Below are positions 44,619 to 53,631 of a stretch of DNA of 64,000 nucleotides, one piece after another. Numbering within the stretch: position 1 is the first letter of the stretch; each line of letters opens with the position of its first letter. A program made the position numbers and the translations under genes. The DNA comes from Burkholderia cepacia (lineage in GTDB: Bacteria; Pseudomonadota; Gammaproteobacteria; Burkholderiales; Burkholderiaceae): positions 62,001-126,000 of the forward strand of contig NZ_LDWR01000050.1 of assembly GCF_001039005.1 (NCBI RefSeq). The letters run 5' to 3'. A model generated the notes under the pieces. That model was not told the origin of the DNA, searched no databases, and saw nothing but the letters and a program-made list of their open reading frames with translations.

Positions 44619-46273
44619 AAGGCGTGCTCGTTGAGGACTGCTTGATTCAGGGGATGCGTCGCGCCATGACCTGCCTGCCGGAGCACGGCGCGCCGCAATT
44701 TTCCCGATTCGTTGCGTGGCAAACCGCCGGCGTGATAGGTCACGCGATGCGGACATTTGTACGGCGCAATCACGTTCTTGACGTGCTGCTGCAGCTGCGT
44801 CGTCAACGCGTCCGAGCCGCCGACGCCCGGTCGCAGCACCACATGCGCGCAGATGAGCGTGCCGCCCCATTCGTCGATCTGTCCGACGACGCCGCATTCG
44901 GCGATATCGGGATGGCGCAGCAACGCCTGCTCCACTTCGCCGGGAGATACCGTGTAGCCGGAGCTGATGATCATGTCGTCGGCGCGCGCCTGATAGAACA
45001 GATAACCGTCCTCGTCCAGGTAGGCGCTGTCGCCCGTCAGGTTCCAGCCGTGCTTGACGTAGTCGCGTTGCCGCGCGTCATTCAGGTAGCGGCACCCGGT
45101 CGGCCCCTGTACGGCCAGATAGCCGATTTCGTAGGGCGGCAGGCATTGGCCGTGCTCGTCCACGACGGCAAGGCGGTAACCGGGCACGGCCTTGCCGATT
45201 GCGCCGTCCTTCGCGCCGGTGTCGCCGGTCGACGCGAAGATATGCAGCATCTCGGTCGACCCGATTCCATCGATCAGGTGCAGGCCGGTGCGCTCCCGCC
45301 ATGCGTCGCGCGTCCAGGACGGGAGCGCTTCACCCGCCGACACGCATTTGCGCAGGGACGACAGGTCATGCGTGTCGAGATGGTCGAGCATGGCCCGATA
45401 GGCCGCCGGCGCCGTAAACAGGATGCTGACCCGATGCCGGTCGATGGCGGCCAGCAGCCGCTCCGGGCTCGCTTTCGTCAACAGCACGACGCTTGCGCCG
45501 ACACTGATCGGAAACAGCAGCAGCGCGCCGAGGCCGAACGTGAACGCGAGCGGTGGCGACCCGCAGAAGACGTCATCGGCCGTGGGCCTGAGCACGTGCT
45601 GCGGAAAGCAGTGACAGGCCGCCATCACGTCACGATGAAAATGGACGGTAGCCTTCGGTTCCCCGGTCGTCCCCGACGTGAACGCGATGAGGCAAGGATC
45701 GTCCGCGCGCGTGTCGGCCGCCGCGAATGCCGCTGAATAGCCGCCGAGCCAGTGCGCGTGCGGATGCGTGTCGTCCGTTTCGTAGTACCGAACGTCGCCG
45801 CGCCACTGAATGCGCGCGATCGCCGTGTCAAGCTCGGTCGACAGCCCGGCTTCGCAGATGACGTGCGTGACCCGGGCTCGCCCGATGACGGTCGACAGTT
45901 CTCCCGCGCGCAGCTTCGGCATCGTCGCGACGGCCACGCCGCCGGCCTTGACCACGCCGAACCACGCGGCGGCCAGCATCGGATGATTGGCGCCGTGCAG
46001 CAGCACCCGATTGCCGGCCACCAGGCCCGCATCGCGGACCAGCATGTTGGCGATCCGGTTGCCGGCATCGCGCAACTCGCGATATGACCACGTGATGCCC
46101 GACTCGGTCCTGATCGCAACGCGATCGCCCCAGCCCCGTTCCTCGACTGCGGTATCCAGCAGCGCGGCGGCGCAATTGAGAAACGGCGGAAACTGCAGCC
46201 CCGGCAACTCGAAGACAAACGTCGGCCAATCTTCGGCAGGGGGCAGGTTCGCGCGGCAAAAGTCGTCCATCAT
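44615..46273 (-). CDS. hmqA: HmqA-like 2-aminobenzoate(anthranilate)-CoA ligase
   Basis: A 552-residue ANL-superfamily ligase of the benzoate/2-aminobenzoate-CoA type: FTSGTTGEPKATVHFHRD near 199, SPPLAFTFGLGALLLFP, the DGIGSTEMLHIF motif, NLTGDSAYLDEDGY, and a late NESGKLRR with the AMP lysine. PqsA/HmqA starts quinolone synthesis by making anthraniloyl-CoA. It is first in a seven-gene leftward operon. Start ATG 46273 or the adjacent 46270; the ribosome site is weak. The frame extends further upstream, but that part overlaps the promoter and does not match the family. Confidence 0.9.
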   Translation of the reverse strand: MMDDFCRANLPPAEDWPTFVFELPGLQFPPFLNCAAALLDTAVEERGWGDRVAIRTESGITWSYRELRDAGNRIANMLVRDAGLVAGNRVLLHGANHPMLAAAWFGVVKAGGVAVATMPKLRAGELSTVIGRARVTHVICEAGLSTELDTAIARIQWRGDVRYYETDDTHPHAHWLGGYSAAFAAADTRADDPCLIAFTSGTTGEPKATVHFHRDVMAACHCFPQHVLRPTADDVFCGSPPLAFTFGLGALLLFPISVGASVVLLTKASPERLLAAIDRHRVSILFTAPAAYRAMLDHLDTHDLSSLRKCVSAGEALPSWTRDAWRERTGLHLIDGIGSTEMLHIFASTGDTGAKDGAIGKAVPGYRLAVVDEHGQCLPPYEIGYLAVQGPTGCRYLNDARQRDYVKHGWNLTGDSAYLDEDGYLFYQARADDMIISSGYTVSPGEVEQALLRHPDIAECGVVGQIDEWGGTLICAHVVLRPGVGGSDALTTQLQQHVKNVIAPYKCPHRVTYHAGGLPRNESGKLRRAVLRQAGHGATHPLNQAVLNEHAL

Positions 46274-46500
46274 CAGCGCTCGCAAGAGTGTGAGTTCGAA
46301 GTCCGCGATAGCGGTGCGGCGCCGGCCGGGCCGTTTGATCGGGCCCGTCCCGCGCAACCTGAATCGCGATGCCAAAGAGGCGTGGTCGGGGCGGCAGGCA
46401 CATGTCGCCGCGCGACGCACGGAGAGCCCGGTCAATCACATGATGGCTTGCCGGTTTTTATGGATTTATTCCGTCTCATTTGATTTTCAAAATAAACAAT

Positions 46501-46687
46501 AATCGACCGATTTAATGCAGATTGCTTGGGGTCGGAAATTAATCGATCGATTTTGTGGGTTTAAAAAGCGTGCCGTAAGCTTAGCGGAATTAAAATTGGA
46601 AAGTAAATGGTAATGTGGGTTGGTGGTTGGAATTATTGATTGAAATCGATTCCATTAAGCATCGGCATTTGATCGAGTTAATCGATT
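46501..46687. repeat. Four AATCGATT-like boxes upstream of hmqA
   Basis: AATCGACCGATT (46501-46512), perfect palindrome AATCGATCGATT (46541-46552), AATCGATT (46644-46651) and AATCGATT (46680-46687). They come as two pairs about 36-40 bases apart. This could be an operator array for hmq control, or chance in AT-rich DNA. Confidence 0.4.
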
Positions 46688-46818
46688 TCGGTTAACCATC
46701 TCGCGATTTGTTGACTCCGATGGAATCTGGCTGCCGGAGCGCTGAATAAAGCAACGCGACGTTCACCGGGGCGAAACGAGCGTCGCGTCACGAAGCGGAT
46801 TGCCCCGCGCGAAAGACG

Positions 46819-46851
46819 AATAACCCGCGCTCCCGGGAGCAGCGGGTTATT
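46819..46851 (-). terminator. Terminator-like hairpin downstream of tetR
   Basis: Arms AATAACCCGC (46819-46828) and GCGGGTTATT (46842-46851) enclose a self-complementary GCTCCCGGGAGC, giving a long stem whose base is A/T. It lies about 140 bases past the tetR stop in the direction of tetR transcription, and separates it from the hmq promoter region. Confidence 0.6.
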
Positions 46852-46992
46852 GAGTCGGTTTGGATGGGGAATCAGGGGGGGCGGGCGCCGGGGTCTCGGG
46901 TTGCGCCCATATGGATTTGCGTAATTGTATTAACGAATATTTTGTTTCAAGTGCGAAATCGGAATGTCTCGGTTAGAGGATTCGAGCGCATC

Positions 46993-47661
46993 CTAGCTGT
47001 CAAGCACCGATAAATCTTGCGGCAATGTCCGCTTGAACATCGCGAGAATCCTGCGCGCCGCCTTCGGCGGCAGCTCGATCGCATGCCGCACCGCCGCAGC
47101 GATCAACACCATCGTCAATTCCGAGAATGCCGCCAATTGCGCGTCGGGTACCGTCGGCGCGAGATCCCGTAGCGCACCCGTCAATAGCCCGGCCAGAAAC
47201 ACGCCGTCCGCCTGGTCGAGTTCCTGCAGCGCGCGGTCGGCTTGCGTCGCCCGCCAGATGTCCCGCATCAGCGGCTCGTCGACGAACATCTGGTAGTAGC
47301 TGTCGGTGATGCGGCACAGCGTGCCGTGCAGATCCTCGATCCGCTTCATCTTCGCCAGATCGCGCCGCACGCAGTCGTGCCCGACTGCGTTGTAGCGCTC
47401 CGCGAGCGTGCCGATCACGGCGGCCTTGTCCGGAAAGTACTGATAGAGCGAACCGAACGAGATGCCCGTGCGCTCGACGATGTCGCTCATCCGGAACGCA
47501 TCGCAGCCTTTCTCGATCATGACTTCCGACGCGCACGCGAGGATGCGTTCGAACCGCTCGCGGCTGCGCTGCTGCGTCGGAACGAGCCGCGCGCGCGCCG
47601 GCGCGTCCGCTGCCGCCGCCGCTTCAGGCTCGTCGTTCTGCCCCGATTTTTGTCGACCCAT
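46993..47661 (-). CDS. TetR-family transcriptional regulator
   Basis: A 222-residue protein. The N-terminal HTH (about 35-80) reads RERFERILACASEVMIEKG then MSDIVERTGISFGSLYQYFPDKAAVI, the TetR signature. The C-terminal ligand domain is helical and its ligand cannot be told. It is divergent from the NmrA-like gene with 94 bases between starts, and probably represses that gene and itself. A poly-Ala stretch follows the first ten residues. Confidence 0.88.
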   Translation of the reverse strand: MGRQKSGQNDEPEAAAAADAPARARLVPTQQRSRERFERILACASEVMIEKGCDAFRMSDIVERTGISFGSLYQYFPDKAAVIGTLAERYNAVGHDCVRRDLAKMKRIEDLHGTLCRITDSYYQMFVDEPLMRDIWRATQADRALQELDQADGVFLAGLLTGALRDLAPTVPDAQLAAFSELTMVLIAAAVRHAIELPPKAARRILAMFKRTLPQDLSVLDS

Positions 47662-47678
47662 GCCGCCTCCGGAAAAAC

Positions 47679-47707
47679 TTGACGTTGCTAATGCGAGAGT
47701 CTATCGT
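47679..47707 (+). promoter_or_regulatory. Sigma-70-like promoter of the NmrA-like gene
   Basis: TTGACG (47679-47684), a 17-base spacer, then TATCGT (47702-47707), 49 bases before ATG 47756. AAGGAG is the ribosome site just upstream of the start. Confidence 0.45.
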
Positions 47708-47719
47708 GTTTTTGAAACG

Positions 47720-47732
47720 CGAGACATTCTCG
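47720..47732. promoter_or_regulatory. Candidate TetR operator
   Basis: CGAGACATTCTCG is a near-palindrome with 5-base arms around CAT, just after the -10 hexamer. A related half-site GCGAGAGTC lies at 47693-47701. The position suits repression by the divergent TetR gene. Confidence 0.35.
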
Positions 47733-47755
47733 TATTTTAACCCAAGGAGACGCAC

Positions 47756-48580
47756 ATGTCGGCACTTCCCATCCTCATCGTCGGCGGTTCGGGCAAGACG
47801 GGCGCCCGCGTCGATGCGCGGCTACGCGCACGCGGCATCGCCACCCGGCCCGTGTCGCGCACGTCGGCCGTTCGCTTCGACTGGACGGCGCCCGCGACCT
47901 GGCCCGCCGCGCTCGACGGCGTGTCGGCCGCGTACGTGACCTACCAGCCCGACCTGGCCGTCGACGGCGCGGTGGAAGCGATCGCCGCATTCGCGCGGCT
48001 CGCGCGTGACAGCGGCGTCGAGCGTGTGGTGCTGTTGTCGGGGCGCGGCGAGCCACGCGCGCAGGCGGCCGAGGCCGCGCTGCAGGCGTCAGGTGTGGGC
48101 TGGGGTGTGGTGCGCGCGAGCTGGTTCAACCAGAACGTCTCCGAGGGCTACCTGATCGACGGCGTGCTGGCCGGCGAGGTCGCGCTGCCGGCCGGTGCGG
48201 TGCGCGAGCCGTTCGTCGATGCGGACGACATCGCGGACGTGGCCGTGGCCGCGCTCACCGATGCACGGTTCGCGAACCGCGTGATCGAGGTGACGGGGCC
48301 GCGCGCGCTGACGTTCGCCGAAGCGGTCGGCGAGATCGCGCGAGCGGCCGGCCGGCCGATCGCTTATCGCGAGATTCCGCCGGACGCGTTCGTCGCGGCG
48401 CTGCGCGAGGTTGGCGTGCCGGAGCCGGTCGTCGCGCTGCTCGACGAACTGTTCGGCGTGGTGCTCGACGGGCGCAACAGCGCGGTGATGCACGGCATCG
48501 AGGAGACGCTCGGGCGGCCCGCGCGCGATTTCTCCGACTATGCGCGTGCGACGGCCGCGACCGGCGTGTGGAGTGCATGA
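47756..48580 (+). CDS. NmrA-like NAD(P)-binding reductase
   Basis: A 274-residue SDR-atypical (NmrA/QOR2-like) protein. The nucleotide motif GGSGKTG is at residues 10-16, and VERVVLLSGRGE lies near 92-103 in place of a classical YxxxK site. Residues 105-270 hold the substrate region (SWFNQNVSEGYL; EPFVDADDIADVAV). Proteins of this type sense or reduce quinone-like or similar substrates. It is likely controlled by the divergent TetR gene and is coupled to the next gene (ATGA). Confidence 0.82.
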   Translation: MSALPILIVGGSGKTGARVDARLRARGIATRPVSRTSAVRFDWTAPATWPAALDGVSAAYVTYQPDLAVDGAVEAIAAFARLARDSGVERVVLLSGRGEPRAQAAEAALQASGVGWGVVRASWFNQNVSEGYLIDGVLAGEVALPAGAVREPFVDADDIADVAVAALTDARFANRVIEVTGPRALTFAEAVGEIARAAGRPIAYREIPPDAFVAALREVGVPEPVVALLDELFGVVLDGRNSAVMHGIEETLGRPARDFSDYARATAATGVWSA

Positions 48581-49068
48581 CCATGATCGCGCTCGTGACT
48601 TCCGCGTTGCTGTGGGGTTCGGCCATCGGCTGCGGGCTGATGGCCGGCGTGTACTTCGCGTTCTCGACGTTCGTGATGACGTCGCTCGCACGGATCGCGC
48701 CGCATGCCGGCGTGGCCGCGATGAATGCGATCAACGTCGACATCGTGCGTTCGCCGTTCATGCCGCTGTTCCTCGGCACGACGCTGATGGCGCTCTCGCT
48801 GGTCGTGATCGCGCTGTTCGATCGCGACCAGCCGGGCGCGATGGCGGCGGTCGCGGGCGGCGTGCTCTACGTGTTCGGCATGTTCGCGGTGACGATGGCC
48901 GTCAACGTGCCGCTCAACGATGCGCTTGCCGTGGCCGATCCGCTCACGACGCACGGCGCGGCGCTGTGGACGCGCTACGTGCACGACTGGACGATGTGGA
49001 ATCACGTGCGCACGGTGGCGTCGGCGGCCGCGTGCGTGTTTTTCATCGCGGGGATTGCGGCGCGGTAG
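48577..49068 (+). CDS. DUF1772 (anthrone oxygenase-like) membrane protein
   Basis: A 163-residue protein with four predicted transmembrane helices (near residues 5-30, 60-80, 88-110 and 138-160). It has the DUF1772 pattern: GLMAGVYFAFSTFVM, then FMPLFLGTTLMALS and VPLNDAL, then TMWNHVRTVASAAA. The family includes anthrone oxygenase-like proteins, but function in bacteria is unclear. The ATG overlaps the stop of the reductase gene, so the two act as one unit. Confidence 0.78.
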   Translation: MTMIALVTSALLWGSAIGCGLMAGVYFAFSTFVMTSLARIAPHAGVAAMNAINVDIVRSPFMPLFLGTTLMALSLVVIALFDRDQPGAMAAVAGGVLYVFGMFAVTMAVNVPLNDALAVADPLTTHGAALWTRYVHDWTMWNHVRTVASAAACVFFIAGIAAR

Positions 49069-49092
49069 CGCCGCCGTCGCGCCGAACCCGCG

Positions 49093-49893
49093 CTACGCAT
49101 AAAACGCCGACGGCGACACGCCGAAATGCCGCTTGAACATCGCGGAGAACGCGCTCTGGCTGCTGTAGCCGTGATCCATCGCGACGGTCAGCACTTTCTC
49201 GCCGTGCGCCAGACGCTTGAGCGCGAGCAGCAGCCGTGCCTGCTCGCGCCAGCGGCGGAAGCTGAGCCCCGTCTCGCGGCGGAACGCGCGATGCAGCGTA
49301 CGCACCGACAGGCCGAGCACGTCGGCCCACTCGGCGATCGTGCGCAGGTCGTCGGGCGCGGCGACGAGCGTGTCGCAGATCGTCCGCAGGCGCGCGTCGT
49401 GCGGCCAGGGCAGGTACAGCGGCAGCAGCGGCGCGACCGTCACCTCGGCGAGCAGCAGGTGCATCAGGTGATCGTGGCGCGAGCCAGGCGCGTAGTCGAG
49501 CGGCACGTCAACTGCGGCGAGGATCAGCTCGCGCAGCAGCGGATGCACTTCCACGACGCAGCTCCGCGCGGGCAGGTGCTCGACCGCGCCGGGCTCGACG
49601 AACACGGTGCGCATCTGCACGTCGCCGCTCATCTGCACCGTATGGTCGAGGCCCGCTTCGAGCCACACGCCGCGCGTCGGCGGCACGACCCACGACGCAC
49701 CTTCGGACTGCACGTGCATCACGCCCTCGATCGCATAGAGCAATTGCGCGCGGCGATGGCGGTGCGGCTCGATGAACGTGCCGTGCGCGTATGTCGCCGC
49801 CATCGCCGACACGGGCATCGGTGTCGATTCGTAGCGCAGGTGCGCGAAGGGCGGGGTGGACTCGATTGTCCGATTGGCGATAAGTCCTGACAT
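49093..49893 (-). CDS. AraC-family transcriptional regulator
   Basis: A 266-residue regulator. A cupin-like N-terminal domain (about 25-120: HGTFIEPHRHRRAQLLYAIEGVM) precedes the two HTH motifs of AraC (TIAEWADVLGLSVRTLHRAF; TVAMDHGYSSQSAFSAMFKRHFGVSPS). ATG 49893 gives a normal family length; an in-frame start at 49962 would run into the exporter promoter. It is divergent from the EamA exporter gene by 90 bases and probably controls it. Confidence 0.88.
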   Translation of the reverse strand: MSGLIANRTIESTPPFAHLRYESTPMPVSAMAATYAHGTFIEPHRHRRAQLLYAIEGVMHVQSEGASWVVPPTRGVWLEAGLDHTVQMSGDVQMRTVFVEPGAVEHLPARSCVVEVHPLLRELILAAVDVPLDYAPGSRHDHLMHLLLAEVTVAPLLPLYLPWPHDARLRTICDTLVAAPDDLRTIAEWADVLGLSVRTLHRAFRRETGLSFRRWREQARLLLALKRLAHGEKVLTVAMDHGYSSQSAFSAMFKRHFGVSPSAFYA

Positions 49894-49983
49894 TTTGGCG
49901 TGAGACAGGCAGTTGGGCGGGCGGGCACGATGGCGTTCCGATGCACGCCAGACCCCTGTCACGATATTAATCCGTCAAACGCG

Positions 49984-50892
49984 ATGAACAAGTCTCCTTT
50001 TCTGTTTCCCTTCTGCGCGATCGCGCTGTGGGCCGGCAACGTCGTCGTGTCGAAGCTGTCGGCATCGACGATCGACCCGTCGGCGATCACGTTCTACCGG
50101 CTGCTGCTCGCCGTCGCGCTGATGAGCTTGTTCACGTTGCGTCCCGCGTGGCGCAACCGCGCGGCGCTCGTCGCGCACCTGCCGAAGCTCGCGGTGCTCG
50201 GCTTTCTCGCGATGGCGCTGTTCCAGAGCCTGTCCTACGAGGCCGCGAAAACGACGAGCGCGACCAACATGGCGATCATCACCGCGCTCGTGCCGCTGAT
50301 GACGATGGCGCTCAGCTCGCTGCTGCTCGGCGATCCGCCGGGCGCGGGCATGGTGGCCGGCGGGATGCTGTCGCTCGCGGGCGTCGTGTACCTGATCGCC
50401 GAAGGGCACCCGACCGCGATCGCCGCGCGCGGCGTGCATGCGGGCGACCTGCTGATGCTGGCCGCGTCGGCCGCGTATGCGCTCTACGGCGTGCTGCTCA
50501 AGCGCTGGCGCATCGGTGCGCTGCCGGCGTGGCAGTCGACCTACGTGCAGGCGCTCGCCGCGCTCGTGTTCATGGTGCCGATGTTGCTGCGGCTGCCCGC
50601 GCAAGCCGCGTGGCCGACACGCGCGAGCGTGCCGCTGATCCTGTACGCCGGCGTGCTGGCGTCGGTGGTGTTGCCCTATCTGTGGATGCAGGGCGTGCGG
50701 CTGCTCGGCCCGAGCCGCTGCGCGATGTTCATGAACCTGCTGCCCGTGATGACGGCCGGCGGCGCGATCGTGCTGCTCGGCGAATCGCTGCGGCTTTATC
50801 ACCTGATCGGCGGGGGTGTCGCGCTGCTCGGCGTGGCGCTCGCGCAGCGGTTCCCGTTTCAGGCGGGCGCGTCGCAGGGCGCTCGGCAATGA
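49984..50892 (+). CDS. EamA/DMT-family membrane exporter
   Basis: A 302-residue protein with about ten transmembrane helices in two EamA repeats (FCAIALWAGNVVVSKL start; second repeat from GDLLMLAASAAYALYGVLLKRW). Members export amino acids or other metabolites; the substrate is unknown. It lies opposite an AraC gene, a common regulator-exporter pairing. Its stop overlaps the start of the DUF815 gene (ATGA). Confidence 0.87.
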   Translation: MNKSPFLFPFCAIALWAGNVVVSKLSASTIDPSAITFYRLLLAVALMSLFTLRPAWRNRAALVAHLPKLAVLGFLAMALFQSLSYEAAKTTSATNMAIITALVPLMTMALSSLLLGDPPGAGMVAGGMLSLAGVVYLIAEGHPTAIAARGVHAGDLLMLAASAAYALYGVLLKRWRIGALPAWQSTYVQALAALVFMVPMLLRLPAQAAWPTRASVPLILYAGVLASVVLPYLWMQGVRLLGPSRCAMFMNLLPVMTAGGAIVLLGESLRLYHLIGGGVALLGVALAQRFPFQAGASQGARQ

Positions 50893-51866
50893 GCGGCGCT
50901 CGCGACCTGCAGGACCCGATCGCCGCGCTGCCGGACGGGCGCGCACCCGTTGCCGTGTCGTCGCTCGCGCGTCAGCTCGAACGGATCGCGGTGGCGCTCG
51001 AAGCGATGGCGCACACCGGGCGGCCGGCGGCCGTCGATTTCGAGGCGGCCGTCGCATTCCGCTGGCGCGGCTTCGGCGGCGGTCATCACGCGGCACCGCT
51101 CGAGCCGATCCCGTCGCCCGCGCTCGTCGCGTTCGACGCGCTGCGCAACGTCGGCCGTCAGGCCGCGATCGTCGAACGGAACACGCGGCAGTTCGTGCGC
51201 GGGTTCGCGGCCAATCACGTGCTGCTGACCGGCGCGCGCGGCACCGGCAAGTCGTCGCTCGTGAAGGCGTGCCTGCACGCGTTCGCGGCGCACGGGTTGC
51301 GGCTGATCGAGGTCAGCAAGGAAGGGCTGAACGACCTGCCGGCGATCGTCGAGCTGGTGCGCGCGCGGCCCGAGCGCTACATCGTGTTTTGCGACGACCT
51401 GTCGTTCGAGGCGGGCGAGACCGGTTACAAGGGGCTGAAGACCGTGCTCGACGGATCGGTCGCGAGCGACCTGTCGAACGTGCTGGTGTACGCGACGTCC
51501 AATCGTCGCCACCTGATGCCCGAGCACGCGAGCGACAACGCGAACGTGTCCCGCGCGGAGAATGGCGAACTGCGTCCCGGCGATGCGGTCGAGGAGCGGA
51601 TCTCGCTGTCGGAGCGCTTCGGGATCTGGGTCACGTTCTACGGCTTCACGCAGGACGAATACCTGGCCGTCGTCGACAGCCGTCTCGGCGCGGCAGGTTT
51701 CGACGCCGAGCAGATCCGTGCGGCGCGCGAGCCCGCGCTGCAGTGGGCGCTCGAACGCGGCGCGCGCTCGGGCCGCATCGCCGTGCAGTTCGCGCGCGAT
51801 TACGCGGGGCGGTTTGTCGAAGAAGACGGCTCGGAAGAACGCGAACCCGTGCGGCGAACGGGCTGA
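50889..51866 (+). CDS. DUF815 AAA-type ATP-binding protein
   Basis: A 325-residue P-loop protein of the DUF815 family. Walker A GARGTGKSS starts at residue 115, Walker B is RYIVFCDDLSFE near 165, and the conserved LVYATSNRRHLMPE lies near 200. A helical N-terminal part is present. The cellular role of the family is unknown. The overlap with the exporter stop is ATGA. Coupling to an EamA exporter has no evident functional reason. Confidence 0.85.
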   Translation: MSGARDLQDPIAALPDGRAPVAVSSLARQLERIAVALEAMAHTGRPAAVDFEAAVAFRWRGFGGGHHAAPLEPIPSPALVAFDALRNVGRQAAIVERNTRQFVRGFAANHVLLTGARGTGKSSLVKACLHAFAAHGLRLIEVSKEGLNDLPAIVELVRARPERYIVFCDDLSFEAGETGYKGLKTVLDGSVASDLSNVLVYATSNRRHLMPEHASDNANVSRAENGELRPGDAVEERISLSERFGIWVTFYGFTQDEYLAVVDSRLGAAGFDAEQIRAAREPALQWALERGARSGRIAVQFARDYAGRFVEEDGSEEREPVRRTG

Positions 51867-51956
51867 GCGCCGCGCTACTGCCGCCGCTCGGACAACCCAC
51901 GGAACGCGACGTCAGGCACGACGCAACACATCGGCCTGATGCTGTCCCGGGCCGGG

Positions 51957-52265
51957 TCAGAGATCGCTGACGACCCGGGCGACGAACGCGGCGATGGCCG
52001 TGTCGTTGCGGGCGACGAAGATCCACCGGCCGACCGGTGTCGCGACAATCAGGCCCGCGTCGCGCAGCAGCGCGATGTGGGCCGAGACGGTCGATTGCGA
52101 TAACCCGCTGCGCGTCACGATCGACGCGAGCGGTACGCCGTGGCACGAATGGAGGCGCGCCGCGCGCGGGAACGTGTCCGGTGAGTCCGGCGATTTCAGC
52201 CAGCGCAGCACGTCCCGTCGAAACGGATGCGCGAGCGCCTTATGAATGACGTTGAGGTCGGTCAT
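51957..52265 (-). CDS. ArsR-family winged-helix regulator
   Basis: A 102-residue ArsR-type regulator: LAHPFRRDVLRWLKSP, recognition helix SGLSQSTVSAHIALLRDAGLI, then a wing ending GRWIFVARND. No metal-binding Cys pair of the classical sensors is seen (the only Cys is in HSCHG). It begins 13 bases after the MFS stop, in the same direction, so it is probably cotranscribed with that transporter. Confidence 0.85.
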   Translation of the reverse strand: MTDLNVIHKALAHPFRRDVLRWLKSPDSPDTFPRAARLHSCHGVPLASIVTRSGLSQSTVSAHIALLRDAGLIVATPVGRWIFVARNDTAIAAFVARVVSDL

Positions 52266-52278
52266 CGCACACGCCGGA

Positions 52279-53490
52279 TCAGCGCCGCCCCATGCAGCGA
52301 TGCACGAGCGCGGCGGCGAGCCCGGCCGCGATGCCGAACGCGACCACGCCATGCCAGCCGAAGCGGGCCATCAGCGCGCCGCTGACGGTTGCGCCGAGCG
52401 CGCCGCCGACGAAGGTCGCGGTCATGTAGAGGCTGTTGATGCGGCCCTGCGCCTTCGGATCGGCGGCAAATGCGCGCGTCTGGTTCGCGACCAGTCCGGC
52501 CTGCACGCCGATGTCGAGCACCACCACGCCGATCACGAGCAGCGCGAGCGAGTTGCCGGCGCCGGCCAGGATCAGGTAGGAGACCGTCACGATCGCGATG
52601 CCCAGGCCGATCACGCGCCGCGTGCCGATCCGGTCCGACGCCCGGCCGCCGATCATGGCGGCCAGCGCGCCCGCCGCGCCGATCAGGCCGAAACCGCCGG
52701 CCCACGCGCTGCCGAGGTGCCAGGGCCCGTCGGCGAGCAGCGCCGCGAGATTGACCCAGAACGCATTGAAGGCGGCCCACAGCAGCGCCTGCACGATCAT
52801 CGATTCGCGGATCGGGCGATGCGTGCGCGCCAGCGTCCACAGCGACGCGAGCAGCCGGCCATAGGACAGCGTGGTGCTCGGCACGCCACGCGGCAGCAGC
52901 CACGCGGCGGCGATGCCCACCGGCACCATCGCGGCGGCCTCGACGCCATATACCGCGCGCCAGCCGTAGTGCGCGGCGATCAGGCCGCTGACCGCGCGGC
53001 CGAGCAGGATGCCGACCATGATGCCGGTGACCACCGTGCCGACATTGCGACCGCGTTCGGTGGGCGCCGACATCACGGCCGCGAACGGCACCAGTTGCTG
53101 GGGCACGCAACTGACCACCCCGAGCCCGAACGCGGCACCGACCAGCGCCCACACGCCCGGCGCGAACGACGACGCCACCGCGAACGCGAAGGCCAGTGCG
53201 ATCTGGCCCAGTACCAGCTTGCGCCGATCGTAGCGGTCGCCGAGCGGCAGCAGCAGCGCCAGCCCGGTCGCGAAGCCGAGCAGCGCCGCGCCGGCCACCA
53301 GGTCGACCGTCGCCGGGTCGGCCTGCAGGTCCTGCGCGATCAGCGGCAGGATCGGTTGCGTGCAGTAGATGTTGGTCACCACCGCGCCGGCGATGGCGGC
53401 CATCGCGACGATCTTGCCGCGCGAGGCGGTGGCGGGCGGCGCGGCAGCCGCGACGGGCGGCATGCCGGATGCAAGGGGCAATTCGTTCAT
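52279..53490 (-). CDS. MFS transporter (drug/metabolite efflux type)
   Basis: A 403-residue protein with twelve predicted helices. The motif-A loop GDRYDRRKLVLGQIAL follows TM2, and GYGWRAVYGVEA-like residues follow TM5. It resembles YnfM/Bcr-type proton antiporters. The N-terminal 25 residues are low-complexity. A LysR gene is divergent with 141 bases between starts, and an ArsR gene follows downstream. The substrate is unknown. Confidence 0.86.
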   Translation of the reverse strand: MNELPLASGMPPVAAAAPPATASRGKIVAMAAIAGAVVTNIYCTQPILPLIAQDLQADPATVDLVAGAALLGFATGLALLLPLGDRYDRRKLVLGQIALAFAFAVASSFAPGVWALVGAAFGLGVVSCVPQQLVPFAAVMSAPTERGRNVGTVVTGIMVGILLGRAVSGLIAAHYGWRAVYGVEAAAMVPVGIAAAWLLPRGVPSTTLSYGRLLASLWTLARTHRPIRESMIVQALLWAAFNAFWVNLAALLADGPWHLGSAWAGGFGLIGAAGALAAMIGGRASDRIGTRRVIGLGIAIVTVSYLILAGAGNSLALLVIGVVVLDIGVQAGLVANQTRAFAADPKAQGRINSLYMTATFVGGALGATVSGALMARFGWHGVVAFGIAAGLAAALVHRCMGRR

Positions 53491-53597
53491 GGCGGGTTCC
53501 TTTCGTGGCGGTCCGTTTTCGCCGGCAGCGGATGCGGTCGGCGGGATGATCTGGACGCAGCCTACCGCCTTGCACTGGTAAAGATAATCCAGCAGAA

Positions 53598-53618
53598 TTT
53601 GGAATCATCTTTCCGAAA
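53598..53618. promoter_or_regulatory. Candidate LysR-type operator
   Basis: TTTGGAA, 6 bases, TTCCGAAA: an imperfect dyad with inner GGAA/TTCC arms, 14-34 bases before the lysR start and within the divergent intergenic region with the MFS gene. It is compatible with a T-N11-A type box but not proven. Confidence 0.3.
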
Positions 53619-53631
53619 TTCGAGAGGCAAC

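Larger units (their letters stand above)
46274..46992. promoter_or_regulatory. AT-rich upstream region of the hmq operon
   Basis: About 720 bases without a credible gene, AT-rich from 46440 to 46740. It holds four AATCGATT-like boxes (46501-46687) and a terminator-like hairpin at 46819-46851 on the tetR side. The hmq promoter must lie here. No acyl-homoserine-lactone regulator box could be recognised with confidence. Confidence 0.55.

Noticed and set aside
52246-53631. Upstream extension of the lysR frame across the MFS gene
   Set aside because: The extension is antisense to the transporter, is Arg/His-rich, and precedes a normal LysR N-terminus that has its own ribosome site at 53632.
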